Of a DNA stretch of 64,000 nt, positions 25,030-34,200 are shown piece by piece. Numbering within the stretch: the first letter of the stretch is position 1; each line of letters opens with the position of its first letter. This stretch comes from Planctomycetota bacterium. Its GTDB lineage: Bacteria; Planctomycetota; UBA8742; UBA2392. The stretch is taken from NCBI GenBank assembly GCA_019186845.1, contig JABARW010000016.1, forward strand, positions 28,038 through 92,037, read 5' to 3'. The position numbers were made by a program, and so were the translations under genes. The notes below the pieces were generated by a model. That model had not been told where the DNA came from, made no database searches, and was given only the letters and a program-made list of their open reading frames with translations.

Positions 25030-27042
25030 CTACAGCGCCGCAAGGAACATCACCAGCAGCAGCGCCGCCCCCACCACAAAAGCAAACAGGTAGTGGCGCA
25101 CCACACCGGTCTGAACCCTGCGCGCCACCTTGCTCGAAAGATCCACCAGCAGCCCGCTGCCATTGACCAGCATGAGGTCAATGAAGATGACATCGAAGAT
25201 CACGAAGAAGACGTCCGAAAGCAGCTGAATCGGGCGGACAATCGCAATGTCATAGATCTCATCGACATAGTACTTGTTCAGCAGCAGTCGATAGGGCGCC
25301 CCCATCGCGCCCTCCACCAGCTTGCGGGCGCGTTCCAGCCCCGCCGGCTTGCTGTAGATCGTGAAGGCGAAAATGCTTACGCCCACGGCAACTACCGAGC
25401 TGACCAGCATGTTCACCCACTCGCGCACAATGGCCTCGTGGCTGTGCTCCACGGGCATGGCCAGGGGGCTTTGGGCCGCGCGCAGGAACGCCTGACCCTG
25501 CTGCCACACGGGCGCAAGCAGATCGGCAAAGGGGGTGAAGTGGACGCCAAAGGCAGCCGGCAGCCAGAGGTAGCCGGCGCCAAAGGCCGCGATGGCCAGC
25601 AGGAACAGGGGCAGGCCCATGGAGCGAGGCGACTCGTCCGCATGGGCGTAGGCGGCTTCCAGCCCCCGCCACTTGCCAAAGAACGCCAGGCCGATCAGCC
25701 GGAAACTGTAGAAGGCGGTGCAGACGGCGGCCGCCAGTCCCAAGGCATAGACCACGAGGCCCAGGGCGTCCTGACGCTCGAAAGCCGCGTACAAGATGGC
25801 GTCCTTCGAGAAAAAACCGGAAAAGAGCGGAATGCCGGCGAGGCCGCAGGCGCCGACGAACATGGTGGCAAAAGTCAGGGGCATCTTGTGCTTGAGGCCG
25901 CCCATCTTGAACAGGTCCTGACTGTCGGGATTGCCGTGGCCCAGGGTGTGCTCCAGCGAATGAATCACGCTGCCCGAACCCAGGAACAGCAGGGCCTTGA
26001 AGAAGGCATGGGTGAACAGATGGAAAATAGCCACGGGGAAATTGCCCAGCCCAAGGGCTATGAACATGAAGCCAAGCTGACTCACCGTCGAATAGGCCAG
26101 GACTTTCTTGATGTCCCGCTGCACCAGCCCGATGGTGCCGGCAAAAAAGGCCGTCAGTGCCCCCACCAGGGCGACGACCGTCAGGGCCGTCTCTGCGTGA
26201 ACCCAGATGAAGTTGAGGCGGGCAATCATGTAAATGCCGGCCGTCACCATCGTGGCCGCGTGAATCAGGGCTGAAACCGGCGTCGGGCCCGCCATGGCGT
26301 CCGGCAGCCAGACGTACAGGGGAATCTGGGCGCTCTTGCCACAGGCACCCACGAACAAGCAGAGGCAGGCGGCATTGAGCAGGGTGGAATCGGGCTGCAC
26401 CACCTCGCGCATGCCCGCCGCCAGCTCACCGTAGTTGAGCGAACCGAAGTACCAGAACAGCAGGAACATGCCCAGCATGAAGCCGAAGTCTCCCACGCGG
26501 TTGACCACAAATGCCTTCTTGCCCGCGTCAGAGTTGGGCTTGTGCGTGTACCAGAAGCCGATCAGCAGGTAGCTGCAAAGGCCCACGCCCTCCCAACCCA
26601 GAAACATCAGGACCAGGCTGTCGCCCAGTACCAGCATGAGCATGGCAAAACAGAAGAGATTCAGATAGGCAAAGAAGCGCCAGTAGGCCTTGTCGTGGCC
26701 CATGTAGCCCACGCTGTAAATGTGAATCAGCGAGCCCACACCGGTCACGACCATCATCAGCAAACCCGAAAGCGGGTCCGCCAGCAGCCTGAAATGGATG
26801 TCCAGCGCGCCGACGTGCATCCAGTTGAACGAGTAGCTTTGAACCGTTTGCCCCTGCGAAATCAGGCTTACAAACAGACTCGTGGCAATGACGAAACTCA
26901 GCACGATGCTGCCGCAGGCCACTGCGCCCGACGAAGCCAGGGCCATGCGCCGGCCAAAGAATCCGTTGATCAGAAAGCCGATCAACGGCATCAGCGGCAC
27001 GAGCAGCAGCAGGAACTCAGGCTTTTGAAGCAGTTCGCGCAT
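25030..27042 (-). CDS. nuoL: NADH-quinone oxidoreductase subunit L
   Basis: 670 residues, a polytopic antiporter-like proton-pumping subunit of complex I. Family signatures include GWEGVGLCSYLLIGFWY, the conserved lysine/histidine helices in PLYVWLPDAMAGPTPVSAL and the CGKSAQ segment, plus the amphipathic lateral helix expected near the C-terminus. It begins seven bases after nuoK. The next gene on the strand is sdhC, not the usual nuoM and nuoN, so the cluster is incomplete. Confidence 0.95.
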   Translation of the reverse strand: MRELLQKPEFLLLLVPLMPLIGFLINGFFGRRMALASSGAVACGSIVLSFVIATSLFVSLISQGQTVQSYSFNWMHVGALDIHFRLLADPLSGLLMMVVTGVGSLIHIYSVGYMGHDKAYWRFFAYLNLFCFAMLMLVLGDSLVLMFLGWEGVGLCSYLLIGFWYTHKPNSDAGKKAFVVNRVGDFGFMLGMFLLFWYFGSLNYGELAAGMREVVQPDSTLLNAACLCLFVGACGKSAQIPLYVWLPDAMAGPTPVSALIHAATMVTAGIYMIARLNFIWVHAETALTVVALVGALTAFFAGTIGLVQRDIKKVLAYSTVSQLGFMFIALGLGNFPVAIFHLFTHAFFKALLFLGSGSVIHSLEHTLGHGNPDSQDLFKMGGLKHKMPLTFATMFVGACGLAGIPLFSGFFSKDAILYAAFERQDALGLVVYALGLAAAVCTAFYSFRLIGLAFFGKWRGLEAAYAHADESPRSMGLPLFLLAIAAFGAGYLWLPAAFGVHFTPFADLLAPVWQQGQAFLRAAQSPLAMPVEHSHEAIVREWVNMLVSSVVAVGVSIFAFTIYSKPAGLERARKLVEGAMGAPYRLLLNKYYVDEIYDIAIVRPIQLLSDVFFVIFDVIFIDLMLVNGSGLLVDLSSKVARRVQTGVVRHYLFAFVVGAALLLVMFLAAL

Positions 27043-27049
27043 AAATCAA

Positions 27050-27385
27050 TCAGTGTTTCAACTCGCTCGCGGCACGCACATCACTGTTGTGGCGTTTACG
27101 GAACAGGGCGACGATGATGGCAAGGCCCACGCCCACCTCGGCCGCCGCCACCGCCATCACCATCAGGGCAAAGAACTGTCCACTGTGGGCGCCGGAAAAG
27201 CTGCCGGCATCGAGACCCTTGCCCGCCCAGTAGCGGGAAAACGCCACCAGCGCGATGTTCGCCGAATTGAGCATCAGCTCCAGCGACATCAGCATCAAAA
27301 TGAGGTTATTGCGCGACAACACGCCATAGAGCCCTATGCAGAACAAGGTGGCGCAGAGAAACAGAACGATCTGCGGGTTAAGCAT
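27050..27385 (-). CDS. nuoK: NADH-quinone oxidoreductase subunit K
   Basis: 111 residues with three membrane helices, an MrpC-like complex I subunit. The two essential intramembrane glutamates are visible in MSLELMLNSANIALVAFSR (helix 2) and AAAEVGVGLAIIVALFR (helix 3). The start overlaps the end of nuoJ by eight bases and nuoL follows after seven bases, the standard J-K-L order with likely translational coupling. Confidence 0.95.
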   Translation of the reverse strand: MLNPQIVLFLCATLFCIGLYGVLSRNNLILMLMSLELMLNSANIALVAFSRYWAGKGLDAGSFSGAHSGQFFALMVMAVAAAEVGVGLAIIVALFRKRHNSDVRAASELKH

Positions 27386-28079
27386 GGCTGCCTCCCGCGC
27401 CTTCGGCTCCGGCCTCGCCTTCCCTCGCCGCCGCTTCCTGCTCCGCGCGCGACTGTGCAGCGCTGCGGCGTGTCAGGAGCACCGCGCCGAGAATGGCCGC
27501 GAAGATGAGGAGGCTGACCACCTCAAAGGCCAGTGGAAAGTCATCAAAGATGGCGTAGCCCACACCGCGCGCGGAACCGAACTCCACCATTTCGGTCAAG
27601 GGCTCGCCCGGCCGGGGGTTGGTCTTGTGGACCTGGGTCTGCGGCGCCACACCTCCGAATTCGCCAAAGCGCGGCGGCAGCTTATAAATGGCAAAATACA
27701 TCAGGGCCAGGACGGCCAGGCTCAACAGCGCCGCACCGAAGGACGGCATGGACAGCCTTGGCCGGGCCCTGGCCTCAACGGGCTTGACTGCTGCGGGGTC
27801 AAAGTCCTTGCGCGCACCGACGGTGACCAGGGGGCCCGCTTCGGGCGGGTCATCTGACGCAAACATCAACACAAATAGGAAGAGTACGGCGAGGGCACCC
27901 GCGTAGACCAGGATCTGGCTCACGGCCACAAACGTGGCGTCAAGCGCATAGAAAATGCCCGCCGTGCCAAAGAAGGAAACCAGCAGGCCCAGCAGCGCAT
28001 AAATGGCCACCCGCTGCGTCACGACCAGAACCGCGCCGGCGACGGCCACCATCGAGCTGAGCAAGAAGAAAACTTCCAT
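27378..28079 (-). CDS. nuoJ: NADH-quinone oxidoreductase subunit J
   Basis: 233 residues with five membrane helices and a long hydrophilic region between helices 4 and 5, as in many bacterial NuoJ proteins. Marks include FFGTAGIFYALDATFVAVSQILVYAGALAVLFLFVLM, with the hinge-like tyrosine/glycine region of helix 3, and EVVSLLIFAAILGAVLL. It is the first visible gene of the minus-strand nuo operon; subunits A-I are not next to it, since the adjacent upstream gene (28278-29693) is a HEAT lipoprotein. Confidence 0.93.
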   Translation of the reverse strand: MEVFFLLSSMVAVAGAVLVVTQRVAIYALLGLLVSFFGTAGIFYALDATFVAVSQILVYAGALAVLFLFVLMFASDDPPEAGPLVTVGARKDFDPAAVKPVEARARPRLSMPSFGAALLSLAVLALMYFAIYKLPPRFGEFGGVAPQTQVHKTNPRPGEPLTEMVEFGSARGVGYAIFDDFPLAFEVVSLLIFAAILGAVLLTRRSAAQSRAEQEAAAREGEAGAEGAGGSHA

Positions 28080-28226
28080 GAGAATCCCGTGCCGGCTGGC
28101 TGAAGCGGCGGCACGTTAGCAGTGGGGGCGAGGTGAAGCAAGCTCAGCCTTGTGACCGCGCAGTTCGTGCTTTTGCGCCCGCCCGGCTGCGCAAAACGGC
28201 ACCCGGCGCCATGGATAACCGGCCAC

Positions 28227-28257
28227 GAAAACGGGCGCGACCGCAAGCCGCGCCCGT
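28227..28257 (-). terminator. rho-independent terminator of HEAT lipoprotein gene
   Basis: On the minus strand a 9-bp stem ACGGGCGCG / CGCGCCCGT (28231-28239 with 28249-28257) is followed by TTTT-like run (28227-28230 read in reverse). It lies 20 bases after the lipoprotein stop and separates it from nuoJ. Confidence 0.75.
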
Positions 28258-28277
28258 TCGTTTGAGACGTTGGTCTA

Positions 28278-29693
28278 TCAACGGCGGCTGGTTCCTGAAC
28301 TGCGGTTGGTGCCGGTGTTGCGGCTGGGCTGCGCGCTGGAATTGCGATTGGTGCCGCTGCTCGGCCGGCTCGTGGAGGGACGGCTTGAGCTGGGCCTGGA
28401 AGTGCTGGAGGAACGGGCGCCGCCCCCCGTGATACTGGTGGTCATGCGGGGCTTGGGTTGACCGGCATAGGCGTTGGCCGGGTCCAGGGCGGGGTAAGTC
28501 TTGTAGAAGTAGGAACGCCAGCGAGCCTGGTCGTCCCCCCAGTCGTTGGTGGTGATCTTCGCCAGGGACACCTGGGCAGCCTTGCGCACTTCGGGCGTCT
28601 GATCTGAAAGCAGGTCCACGAGGGGGTAGGCGCTGACCTCGCGCTCCTTATTCAGAAGCTGGCCCAGGCCATCGGCGGCGGCGCGCCGGACGATCGCCGT
28701 GCGGTCTCCTGTCGCCTGCAGCAGGGGGTCAATGGCGCGAACATCGGCGGTGCGGGCCAGCGCCAGGGCCGAAGACTCCCGCACTCCATCGTTGAAATCC
28801 GAAAGCCCAAGCAACAGGGCGGAGTGCACCGTATCCGGGTCAGCGCTGAAGTGGGCAGCCAGCGAGCTCACAGCCTCACGGCGGACTTCAGCGGATTCAT
28901 CATTCAGGGAACTGTCCACCAAGGCGGGGATAATCAAGCGGGCATCCTGAATCTTGCCCAGGGCAATGGCGCTGGCAGCGCGCACATCCGTGATCTCGCT
29001 GCCCAGCCCCACGCCAATGAGGTCCTGCGTCGCCGCAGTATCGCCGATATCACCCAGCACGTTGACGGCGGTGATCTTCACGCCAATGTCCGGGTCGCTC
29101 ATGAAGCGGTCCCGCAGTGGCGAAATGGAGTCATTCAAGACACGGTCATAGGCCGCAGCATAGGCCTGGACCGCCGAGCGCCGCATGGAGGCCGAGGTAT
29201 CGCGGGACTCCAGCACGCCGCGCAGGGTTTGCATCAGTTCGTCGTGGCGCGGGTACTCGCGAAGCTTCCTGTCCAGAGTCGCCAGGCCCAGCACCGCCAT
29301 GTGGCGAACGCTTTCGGGCTCGTCGTTGTCGTTGACCTTGGAAAGCAGGGGGGCGATCACAGCGATATCGCCGGTGAAACCCAGGGCCACGCCCGCCAGC
29401 CGCCGGCGTTGAACCGAGGAGCCGTCACTGAGCGCCGAAATCAATGCCCCCTGATACTGGCGGGCCTGCTCGCCGATCTGGCGGCGCAGGGAAGCCTCAG
29501 AGCTCGCGTCCGACCGCTGAATGGCGGCCGCCAGACGAGTCAGGTCGGCGTCAAACTTCTCCAGGGCCTGGTCATCAAGGTAGGAATAATTGGTTTCGCC
29601 CTTCTTGGCCGAAGCTCCACTGGCACAACCACCCAAAAGGGCCGCCAGAGAGATGCCTCCCGCCAGCAAAACTGCGTGAGCGTAGCGCTTCAT
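28278..29693 (-). CDS. HEAT-repeat lipoprotein with Ser/Arg-rich tail
   Basis: 471 residues. The N-terminus is a lipoprotein signal with lipobox LGGC (cysteine 23). From about residue 90 to 390 run at least eight HEAT repeats of roughly 35 residues, such as SDPDIGVKITAVNVLGDIGD, DESAEVRREAVSSLAAH, FNDGVRESSALALARTADV and QTPEVRKAAQVSLAKI. The last 45 residues are a low-complexity Ser/Arg/Thr/Pro tail (SRPSSSRPSTSRPSS). GAGG five bases before 29693 fixes this start over an in-frame ATG at 29714. HEAT arrays bind protein partners; a membrane-anchored scaffold is inferred. Confidence 0.85.
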   Translation of the reverse strand: MKRYAHAVLLAGGISLAALLGGCASGASAKKGETNYSYLDDQALEKFDADLTRLAAAIQRSDASSEASLRRQIGEQARQYQGALISALSDGSSVQRRRLAGVALGFTGDIAVIAPLLSKVNDNDEPESVRHMAVLGLATLDRKLREYPRHDELMQTLRGVLESRDTSASMRRSAVQAYAAAYDRVLNDSISPLRDRFMSDPDIGVKITAVNVLGDIGDTAATQDLIGVGLGSEITDVRAASAIALGKIQDARLIIPALVDSSLNDESAEVRREAVSSLAAHFSADPDTVHSALLLGLSDFNDGVRESSALALARTADVRAIDPLLQATGDRTAIVRRAAADGLGQLLNKEREVSAYPLVDLLSDQTPEVRKAAQVSLAKITTNDWGDDQARWRSYFYKTYPALDPANAYAGQPKPRMTTSITGGGARSSSTSRPSSSRPSTSRPSSGTNRNSSAQPSRNTGTNRSSGTSRR

Positions 29694-30236
29694 CACGACC
29701 TCGCCTTGGTTCAACTTGGGATAAACCGCTTCCTTTATACGCCGCGGGCCTTGGGACGTTTGAACAAAATGACAGGCACTTGGCAGGCCGCTGAAAAAGT
29801 CGAAATGCCGACTTCTTCAACGGAAGGCAAAGGCCCGAGTGCCGGGCAAAGCCCGTCACTCCGCCGGCCCGTGCGGTCGCGCGGCCCGGCCAGACTGCCG
29901 AAAAGGACTCTTTCGGCAGTCTGCCAGGCCTGCGGGTGAAAGCGGGCGGGTTACTGATGGTTACTTGGAGGGGACGAGACAGGAAGACCCGACCTTGTTC
30001 AGGGAAACGGGGTGCCCGCCCACTGTCCCGCCAGGCTTGGCGATGCAAGCCATTATGTTTTCAATGTTTGCGCGAATCCCTGTGGCCTATTGCGGTGCCC
30101 CTGCTAATCTGCTGCCATACCGAATCCGGCAGGTTCCTTGAGCCATGTTATGGCTGGCACTATGGTTGCACCTGTCCGTAGTGGATTCCGGGCTGAGAGT
30201 GTGTCCCGGCACAGCAAACTTGGGGTCTGGTCGTTC
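29694..30236. other. divergent intergenic region with repeat elements
   Basis: 543 bases between the HEAT lipoprotein and the VWA-like gene with no supported coding sequence. It contains a small inverted repeat around 29791-29818 (AAGTCG...CGACTT), copy B of the dispersed repeat and its 13-bp hairpin (29891-29923). Open frames here are short and lack ribosome sites. Confidence 0.6.
29842..29923 (+). repeat. dispersed intergenic repeat, copy B with 13-bp hairpin
   Basis: Aligns over 82 bases to copy A at 8108-8189 (about 61 identities by hand). Its right end is a perfect 13-bp stem, CAGACTGCCGAAA (29891-29903) with TTTCGGCAGTCTG (29911-29923), loop AGGACTC. In copy A only the inner GACTGC/GCAGTC is kept. 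No T-tract follows, so it is more like a mobile palindromic or repeated intergenic element than a plain terminator. Confidence 0.65.
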
Positions 30237-31016
30237 ATGTGGAACCGGCTGACATTCCTGGTGTGGACCCTGGCGCTGCTGACGGCGCTGCCCGTGGCGT
30301 CCCGCGCCCAGGATCAGCCCAAGCCAGAGCCGGAAACCGGCAAGGAGTCCACTTCGGATACTCCCAAGCCCGAAGGTCACGATCGGCCCACGGCTTATCC
30401 GCGCGTGCGCTTCAAGAAGGACGGCGTCGAAAAGGTCAACACTCCTGATGGCGGCAGCAAAGAGCTCCTGACCCGCGCCTACCTCCTTGACCTCAGCGCG
30501 GCCATGACCGCAACCATTACGCTCAACGACGACCGCGTGGTATCAAGGCTGGAGCGCGCCAAGGAGCTTCTCAAGCAATCGCTGGACACCATGTCCAAGC
30601 GCCGCGACGTGGCCTTCAACATCGCCTGCTTTGGAACCAGCGACGACTTCGCCGACCGCAAGGCACCCGTCTCCGTAAGTGCGGAGAGCGTGGAGCAGGC
30701 CAAGAAGTGGGTCGAAGATCGCGTGGCCCTGGGTGACTCCGATATCTACGGTCTGCTGAAAGTGGTCTTCGAGCAGGGCCCCACGTCGGCCTCGATGATC
30801 GTGGGCAGCGACCCCGCTTCGCCCGCCGGCGTGGACGCCAAAGAACTCGAACAGGCCGGCGGAGCTCAGGACTTCATCATCAAGCAAGTGGAGGCCTGGC
30901 GCAAAGCGGGCAGCAAGACGGCACTGGATATTACGGGCATTGGCCTGAGTGACACACAGCGGGAGTTTTACAAGAAGCTGGCCAAGGCCGGCGGCGGCAC
31001 CTATCTGGATGGATGA
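30237..31016 (+). CDS. secreted von Willebrand factor A-like protein with degenerate MIDAS
   Basis: 259 residues from ATG 30237, chosen because it opens a typical signal peptide (RLTFLVWTLALLTALPVASRA). After a Lys/Pro/Glu-rich linker, residues from about 80 fit a VWA fold: the strand RAYLLDLSAAM where DxSxS would be expected, helix RLERAKELLKQSLDTM, strand VAFNIACFGTSDD, and the ending DITGIGLSDTQREFYKKLAKAGGGTYLDG typical of VWA C-termini. The MIDAS serines are not kept (DLSAA), so metal-dependent binding may be lost. It heads a run of six plus-strand exported-protein genes. Confidence 0.7.
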   Translation: MWNRLTFLVWTLALLTALPVASRAQDQPKPEPETGKESTSDTPKPEGHDRPTAYPRVRFKKDGVEKVNTPDGGSKELLTRAYLLDLSAAMTATITLNDDRVVSRLERAKELLKQSLDTMSKRRDVAFNIACFGTSDDFADRKAPVSVSAESVEQAKKWVEDRVALGDSDIYGLLKVVFEQGPTSASMIVGSDPASPAGVDAKELEQAGGAQDFIIKQVEAWRKAGSKTALDITGIGLSDTQREFYKKLAKAGGGTYLDG

Positions 31017-31023
31017 AGCCGGC

Positions 31024-31083
31024 TTCGATTTGCGATTTCCGGCTCTGGCAGCACCTTCCCAGAGCCGGAAATCCTGAATCGAA
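31024..31083. repeat. long imperfect palindrome
   Basis: Arms GATTTCCGGCTCTGG (31034-31048) and its complement (31059-31073) form a perfect 15-bp stem with a 10-base loop; after a 3-base mismatch the arms continue with TTCGATT (31024-31030) / AATCGAA (31077-31083). It starts eight bases after the VWA-like stop. No T-run follows. It could be a terminator, mRNA stabiliser or a REP-like element. Confidence 0.7.
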
Positions 31084-31215
31084 TTCGTCGGGAGGTCCTC
31101 CCCCTGGGCCTCCCGTGAAAAGTGGGGAAGGCGGGGCTTCGCACACCCCAATACCCCATGTTGCGCGCCAACCCTTTGCGGGGCGGCGGGCCTGGCCCGC
31201 CGCGTTGGAGGAACG

Positions 31216-34200
31216 ATGCACAAGCTCAACCGTATGCAGCGCAGGTCAATTCGCCGGAGCCGTCGAGGCACGATGCTCGTGGTGGTGTTGGGGCTGCTGG
31301 TGGCCCTGTTCGTCATCGGCACGTCTTTCAGTTACATTACTCTGGCCGAGCGCAAGGCTTCGACCAACTACCTTGACCGGCAACGGGCCCTGGACCTTTC
31401 GCTGGACGGCGTGGAGTACTCCATCGCACGCCTGCGCGCAGAAGCCACCCGCAACCACTATGAGCAGCTTTCGGACAAGGAGTTCGAGTACGAACCTTCG
31501 CAGCGGGATGTGGACGGCCCGAGCTTCGGACTCAAGACCCTGGACAGTCGAGACGTGCGCGTCTCCTGGAACAAAGCCTCAACCAATACCAACGCCGGCA
31601 AGGACGCCCCCGACCTGGGCTGGATCGACTTCAACAACAACGGCGTGATTGATGCCAACGAGACGGGTTTCGGCGGCGACAAGATGCCCGGCAACGTGCG
31701 GCCGGGCTCGCGCAATTTCCTTTCGGGCGTCACCCTCTTCGGAGGCGAGGGCATCCGCTACGACACGCTGCCCCGCGAAGGCCGCACCTATGAGGGCGGC
31801 AAGAGCTTCGGCGCCAGCGGTACTTACGAAGACCTCGGCGACTACACGCGCGTCAAGGTGATCGACGCCGCAAGCCAGCTCAACCTCAACAACTTCAAGG
31901 GTGACCGTCTGGCCGAAGTGCTGATGGTGCTGGGCTATGAAATTGACAAGTGGGTGACGCCGGGCGGCAAGGGCACAGGCAAGTACAACCCCTTCACCGG
32001 TGAAGTGGTTCAGGCCGTGGTCAAGACCCACCAGGAAACCGGCCATTTCTTCACCAACAAAGAGCAACTCCGCCCCATCTGGGACGGCAGCAGTGCCAGC
32101 AAGCGGCCCGAACTGTACGAACTGGCCATGAACTTCGTCAGCGTCAACAACTGGCGCGACCCCAACTACCGCGACTACATTGAACCAGCCGCCAAGGTCG
32201 TTGATGACCAAGCCCAGAACCCGCGCGGCACGCGCCTTGAAATGGAACTCAAGCGCGAGGGATTTGCCGTCGGCCCCAACCAGGCCGGCGGCCAGGACGG
32301 CTGGCCTGACGCCCAGTTTGACGCGGGCACGGGCATCCGCTCCCCCGTCAACATCAACACGGCACCCAAGCCGGTGCTGGTGGCCCTGTTTGCGGGCATT
32401 GAGGCCCGGGCACGCCTTCTCTACTTCAAGAAGGCCTCCCAGATCTCGGAAGAAGACCGCATTCTCAAGGACATTTTCGGTGCCGCGCCCAGCCGCCTCG
32501 TGCTGGGCACGCCGGACATCGGCCGCCAGAACAACGGAAGCTACGCCCACCTGACGGAAGCCGCCATGACCTCCAGCGGCGGCGAAAATCAGGGCATCTT
32601 CCAGCTCGTTCCCATCGGCCCCATTACCAGCGCCGCGGGCGCCGGCAACACCCAGGCCGGCGGCCAGGGTGGAGACTACGCCGCCGAACTGGCCCAGCTT
32701 GTCATTGACCTGCGCAAGGCGGCTCCCTTTACCAGCTGGCAGGACTTTGACCTGCGCTTCTGCTACCAGGCCCTGCTGGGCATGAAGTCCGAAGGCCGCG
32801 AGAGCATCCGCGTCGGCGACGTGGTCAATGCCAACCGCAACTCCATCATTGACCCGGGCGATCCCGTACCCAATCAGCGCTGGCTGCCGCTGGCCTACAA
32901 CTGCAATCACCCGGCCAACTCCCTGAAGTACACCGACGCCGCCATGAGCCAGAAGGCCTTCATCGCCTGGTACTGGAAGTCGACGGTGGACATGATCCGA
33001 GCCGCGCTCAACCCCAATAACGTGGTGGCGCGCTACAACGCGGACTACCCCTACCACCAGAACGTGGACCGCATGGACCTGGTCAAGACTACGGCCCCGG
33101 TCTGCTTCTCAAGCATGGGGATGTATGAAGTCGTCAGCCAGGGCGAGATCCTGGCCCCCACGGCCCGCGGCATGAACACGGTGTCCCAGGACACCACAGC
33201 CGGCGGCGCCGCCCAGGCCCGCCTCCCGGTGGCCCGACGCCAGGTGCGCACCCTGGTTGAAATCTACTCGGTCCTGCGCCATTCCTCGCAGTTCGACTTC
33301 ATGGGACCCATCGATCCCGACGCCATCACCAACGCCGCCACCAGCTCCGGCACCACCACCACACGCAACATCGCGGCCTTGACGCGCTTTGGCACCAACT
33401 CAGGCCCCTATTCGGCTGACGAACGCGATGCCGGCGCCTGGGGCGATGCCTCAACCTCTGACACCAACATTTTCCCTGAAGACACCGACTACCTCGGCGT
33501 AAAGCGCAAGGGCGGCTACAACCGCCGCACGGCGCTGTCCCGCGACTTCGGCTTCATCACCCAGCGCACGGAAGACCGTACGCCCATTCAGCCCATGCAG
33601 ACGGGCCTGACCTTCCACGCTCGCTTCAATGAGGGCCTCGACGCCCGCAGCGATACCAATGCCGGCGTCTTCGGCCTCAACAGCGCCTCGGGAAAGACTC
33701 AGCCCAACTACGCCTTCAAGCCCCTGGACAAAGACGTCGTCTTTGACGACTTCGTCAACACGGCCACGCCCCGTCGCGTGGACTCCGCGCTGGTCGGCGG
33801 CGGTGGACCCAACGAGTTTGCCAACGCCGACAAGGGTGACGAAGCCACGCGCTATGCGACCCTGCAGCGCGACGGCGTCTTCCTGCGCGGATCGGCGGTT
33901 CGTGAGCGTTACCGCTTCCCGGGCGCGCTCTCGCAGTTCTACGGCTCGCGCGGCAAGAACCGCCCCGCACGCCTGAAGCTGCTGCGCTACCCCAACGGCG
34001 CCAACATCCCCAACAACCCCTTTGACCCCATCATGGACGGCGCGGACCGCGACCAGTCGCAGGTGGGGTACGGCTCCGATGCCAACTCCGTGCGCATGCG
34101 CCTTTCCGGAGATGCCGCGCCGTTCTCCGGTACGGACAACCACAACCAGCAGTTGCAGAACCACCGTCAGACCAAGGCCAACTGCCCCTATTACGAAGGC

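Noticed and set aside
31579..33057. Minus-strand frame of 492 codons inside the giant GspK-like gene
   Set aside because: Shadow frame; no signal, domain or ribosome site.
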